This document shows positions 6,301 through 8,595 of a stretch of DNA of 8,595 nt, piece by piece. The stretch spans positions 1-8,595 of the forward strand of contig JALZUI010000093.1 of the NCBI GenBank assembly GCA_023301545.1, written 5' to 3'. The stretch is from Akkermansiaceae bacterium. Lineage in GTDB: Bacteria; Verrucomicrobiota; Verrucomicrobiia; Verrucomicrobiales; Akkermansiaceae. The notes beneath the pieces were generated by a model that ran no database searches, was not told where the DNA came from, and saw nothing but the letters and a program-made list of their open reading frames with translations. The stretch's first letter is position 1, and each line of letters starts with the position of its first letter. Made by a program: the position numbers and the translations under genes.

Positions 6301-8595
6301 AGGCTTTCAGCAGTACTTCGATATCGCGGAAATGTAACCCCGTGGTCGGTTCATCCAGAATGAGTAGTTTCCCCTTATTCGTAACCGTAACTTTGGGCTC
6401 CTCCTTGCTCGTATGTGAGCGGCGGATTGCCTTGAGTTGATTCAGACGATCGGCAACTGCACGTTTAGTATCAAGCGTACCCGTGAGCTGAGGAGTCACT
6501 AGAGCCGAAGTCGTTTTTCCGCTGCTCTTCGCATCGGCCTCCAGCAATAAAGTCGCAATTTTTAGGCGCTGAGATTCGCCACCTGAAAGAGTGTTGAGTG
6601 GTTGCCCCAAACGAAGATACCCCAGCCCTACTTCGGCAAGGGAATGAAGAACGCGAAGAATGTTATTATGACGGCGTACAATCGGTTTCGGTAAGTCCTC
6701 GAGATCAAACTGATAAAAGGCAATGGCCTCATCGGTAGTCAGCTCCAGAACATCAGCCACGCTGCGACCGCGATACTTTAGTTCCAGCGCACTCTTTTGA
6801 TAACGGCGTCCATTACACTCTGGGCAGGTCAGGTAGAGATCGGAGAGGAATTGCATCTCCACCTTCTCAAACCCATTTCCGGAACAGCGTTGACAGCGAC
6901 CATCACCTGAGTTGAAGGAGAAAAATCCTGCACTAGCGCCTTGGAGTTTGGCCTCATCGGTGAGGGCGAAGAGCTGGCGAATTTCATTAAAGGCCCCGAG
7001 GTACACCGCAGGCGTCGAACGTGGGGTCTTGGCGAGAGGAGATTGATCAATGAAAGAAACTCCGGAAAGATGATCTTGGAAGCCTTCTAAAACCGAAAAC
7101 GGAGCCGGGTTATCGACTTTTTCGGGTTCAAAGAATTCGAGCAGGTTTTGGTAGAGTCCCCGTTCGACAAAAGTCGATTTACCCGAGCCCGAAACCCCCG
7201 TCACACAGGCCAAAACCCCGAGTGGAATCTGAGCCGAGACGTTCTCTAGGTTATTCGCTGTAACACCTTCTAGATAGATAAAATCCATCGGCTGACGGCG
7301 CTCAAAAGGAACAGTCAGTGAGGCGGTGCCATTGAGGTAATCGATAGTACTCGCCAGCTTCTTGCCGTTCTTGATCGTTGGAGAAGGGGCAGGCGTGTCT
7401 GCTCCCTGGTATGCTCCTTGGAAGAGGATTTCGCCTCCTTCATGTCCCGCTCCAGGCCCGATGTCGATCAGGTGATCCGCTGACTTCATCACCGCCTCCT
7501 CATGTTCCACAACGACGAGGGTATTCCCCTTATCCCGCAGATCATGAATGACCTCGGTTAGGTTGGTGACATCGCGGGGGTGAAGACCGACTGTGGGCTC
7601 ATCGAGCACGAACAGAGTTCCCGTGAGCGAGGCTCCTAGACAGGTCGTCAGGTTCACGCGGGCGATTTCACCACCCGAAAGCGTTCGTGCCGCTCGGTCT
7701 AAGGTCAAGTAACCGAGGCCTACACGCTCAAGATAATACAGGCGCGCCGTGATTTGGTCATAAATGAGCTTCAGCGAAGCCTCAGTGCGAGCGTCAGAGT
7801 CTGTCGGCAGCTCTAGCGTATCAAAAAGCGGAACGAGACGCTTAACAGGCATCGCCCATAGCGCAGGGAGAGTGTTCCCCTCCACTTGGTAACAAAGCGC
7901 GGCGGGCTTTAGGCGTTTACCTCGGCAGCTTGCACACTCGGTGTAGGACCTGTATTTTGCGAGGAAGACACGGACATGCATTTTGTAGGCCTTCCCTTCC
8001 ATCCAGTCGAAAAACCCCTGTACTCCATACCATTTCCCTTCCAACCATAATCGTTCAGAAACAGGTAACGCCCCGTCTTGATCATCGGTCTGAGGAACCG
8101 AATCGCCATAGAGAACCCACTCTTGCTCTTCAGGGTCGAGATCACGATATGGGGTATTGATGTCAATCCCCTGCTCGATCGCAAAGCCCTTGAGATCGCG
8201 GAGGCATTCCTTCCCTCGGTCACCCGTAAAGGGCTTAATGCAGCCCTCGGCAATACTCAGCGTTTGATCGGGTACAGCCTTCTTGAGATCGATCCCAATA
8301 ACCCGCCCAAAACCACGGCACTTTGAACAGGCTCCGACAGGACTGTTAAAGCTGAAAAGCCCCGAACTAGGTGGGGTGAGGATCGTGCCTGTATTTGGAT
8401 TGTACCATTGATCAGAAAAGGTACGCGTCAGGGAGTAAGCCGATCCCTCTTTCTCCGCAAGGGCACATTTACCCCGTCCCAGCGAGAGCGCCCGTTCCAG
8501 AGCCTCGATAAATCGTGGTCGACTGGAGGAGTTCAACTTCAGACGATCCTGGACAATGTAATACGTAGGAGCCTCCTCCGGGTTGATTGCGCCCT
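3398..8595 (-). CDS. uvrA: Fused tandem UvrA (excinuclease ABC subunit A), N-terminus outside window
   Basis: UvrA finds bulky DNA lesions and loads UvrB in nucleotide excision repair. This protein is two UvrA units in one chain. Numbering from the TTG at 8536 (1712 residues to the stop), copy 1 ends near 810, a linker spans about 811-840, and copy 2 runs to 1712. Copy 1, whose first Walker A is beyond the window, shows CSKC (70-73), an insertion domain (about 78-200), CASC (201-204), LSGGEIARVNL (287-297), VLDEPT (310-315), Walker A GVSGSGKST (447-455), zinc cysteines 548/551/571/574, LSGGESQR (650-657) and LILDEPT (725-731). Copy 2 shows Walker A GLSGSGKST (869-877), a UvrB-binding region (about 955-1080), cysteines 1110/1113/1154/1157, LSGGEAQR (1236-1243), VLDEPT (1260-1265), Walker A GVSGSGKSS (1394-1402), cysteines 1503/1506/1526/1529, VSGGEAQR (1593-1600) and LIEEPS (1626-1631). 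The frame continues without a stop through 8594, with UvrA-like YYIVQDRLKL, so the start lies upstream and perhaps 200 residues are missing. The gene converges on the restriction gene. Confidence 0.96.
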   Translation of the reverse strand, partial: GAINPEEAPTYYIVQDRLKLNSSSRPRFIEALERALSLGRGKCALAEKEGSAYSLTRTFSDQWYNPNTGTILTPPSSGLFSFNSPVGACSKCRGFGRVIGIDLKKAVPDQTLSIAEGCIKPFTGDRGKECLRDLKGFAIEQGIDINTPYRDLDPEEQEWVLYGDSVPQTDDQDGALPVSERLWLEGKWYGVQGFFDWMEGKAYKMHVRVFLAKYRSYTECASCRGKRLKPAALCYQVEGNTLPALWAMPVKRLVPLFDTLELPTDSDARTEASLKLIYDQITARLYYLERVGLGYLTLDRAARTLSGGEIARVNLTTCLGASLTGTLFVLDEPTVGLHPRDVTNLTEVIHDLRDKGNTLVVVEHEEAVMKSADHLIDIGPGAGHEGGEILFQGAYQGADTPAPSPTIKNGKKLASTIDYLNGTASLTVPFERRQPMDFIYLEGVTANNLENVSAQIPLGVLACVTGVSGSGKSTFVERGLYQNLLEFFEPEKVDNPAPFSVLEGFQDHLSGVSFIDQSPLAKTPRSTPAVYLGAFNEIRQLFALTDEAKLQGASAGFFSFNSGDGRCQRCSGNGFEKVEMQFLSDLYLTCPECNGRRYQKSALELKYRGRSVADVLELTTDEAIAFYQFDLEDLPKPIVRRHNNILRVLHSLAEVGLGYLRLGQPLNTLSGGESQRLKIATLLLEADAKSSGKTTSALVTPQLTGTLDTKRAVADRLNQLKAIRRSHTSKEEPKVTVTNKGKLLILDEPTTGLHFRDIEVLLKAFNRLIEAGHSLLVVEHNLEVIKSADYVIDLGPEAGEDGGLVVGTGTPESIAKLDTPTGRYLRTALKPAGYRETADSKGLALAAEAPTRYQPERANQLSIRGARHHNLKNFDLDLPLNSFNVVTGLSGSGKSTLAFDLIFAEGQRRFLDSMSPYARQFAEQLEKPEVDSITGLPPTVAIEQRISRGGGKSTVATVTEIYHFLRLLYAKLGVQHCPVSGEAVVSQTEAAIYEQIKARSAKGRIHLMAPVVKGRKGFHLDVADRAARLGYQALLVDKQIVEVDDFEPLERYVEHDLDIIVTAGTKLSAKLLREKTSEALSLSKGFIRLLDHENKFHLYSTERVSAATGESFEEPDPADFSFNSPRGWCQDCRGYGTMSTKRFRLDKFDSALEAELAEEKTRKDEDEEEKIICPTCLGSRLKRSANFVFLGDKVSLPNLASLPVTEAQKVIENFAFQGRDKEIARDILPEIVQRLHFLSQVGLGYLSLDRSATTLSGGEAQRIRLAAQLGSNLQGVMYVLDEPTIGLHPRDNQSLLDTLETLQKKGNSLLVVEHDEETMARAKHVIDLGPGAGRLGGEVMAQGSLKQLMRKKDSVTGLALKNPISHPTRGSRRALDKKALKANDWLTLKGCHVNNLQDIAVSVPKERLTVITGVSGSGKSSFMRGTLQPVANLLHKLREEKKLTKAQKNQIAPYCTDASGFAGFKYVFEVDQSPIGKTSRSCPATYVKMFDHIRTLFAQLPEAQIRGFTASRFSFNNSEGQCPECKGNGSIKLEMDFLPSTRVPCETCRGDRYNPATLTVRYNGKSIADILRMPIDEAAAFFSAHPKLSRTLGLLADTGLGYLQIGQPSPTVSGGEAQRLKLVTELTKGRVKEPGAKAINRNLYLIEEPSIGLHLNDIRKLIDVLHRLTDEGHTVVVVEHHPALMAEADYILDFGPEAGPRGGNICASGTPEEVAKSKTSATAPFIQECLT

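Noticed and set aside
7909..8253. A 114-codon minus-strand frame overlapping uvrA
   Set aside because: It is an out-of-frame reading of the copy 1 insertion domain, whose in-frame translation is clearly UvrA.

Overview
The window holds the boundary between an accessory defence locus and a housekeeping DNA-repair gene, probably from a member of the PVC superphylum (Verrucomicrobiota is the best guess). Two things suggest this. The minus-strand gene encodes two complete UvrA units fused in one polypeptide, a form known from Chlamydiae and other PVC lineages. The intergenic region carries GC-rich GCCC/GGGC, CCCAG/CTGGG and CCCC/GGGG hairpins of a type I associate with PVC and Bacteroidota genomes. 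The lineage call is inference, not proof.

Layout. Bases 1-189 (+) are the last 62 codons of a gene whose product ends in a winged-helix-like DNA-binding fold. Bases 190-310 are a short intergenic region with an exact 30-nt direct repeat, a reiterated AAGGAAAG motif and a small palindrome, which looks like an operator cluster. Bases 311-2977 (+) encode an 888-residue type III restriction (Res)-like protein with an N-terminal SF2 helicase and a C-terminal PD-(D/E)XK nuclease. No Mod methyltransferase lies in the window. Bases 2978-3397 contain no credible gene but are packed with hairpins, bracketed by an 11-bp perfect inverted repeat 303 bp from end to end; this looks like a decayed REP/MITE-like element between two convergent genes. 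Bases 3398-8595 (-) are a 5'-truncated fused uvrA. Its frame stays open to the window edge, so the TTG at 8536 is internal and not the start.

How the parts relate. The winged-helix gene and res are co-directional and 121 bp apart, so they probably belong to one restriction/defence module, and the repeats between them could let a DNA-binding protein control res. uvrA is independent: it reads towards res and serves nucleotide excision repair. The res gene is richer in CTA Leu codons and CTAG tetramers than uvrA, consistent with separate origin. The most unusual content is the asymmetric architecture of the fused UvrA (copy 2 has lost the insertion domain, both first-half zinc sites are altered, and the last Walker B is EE instead of DE), the AAGGAAAG array before res, and the inverted-repeat hairpin element.
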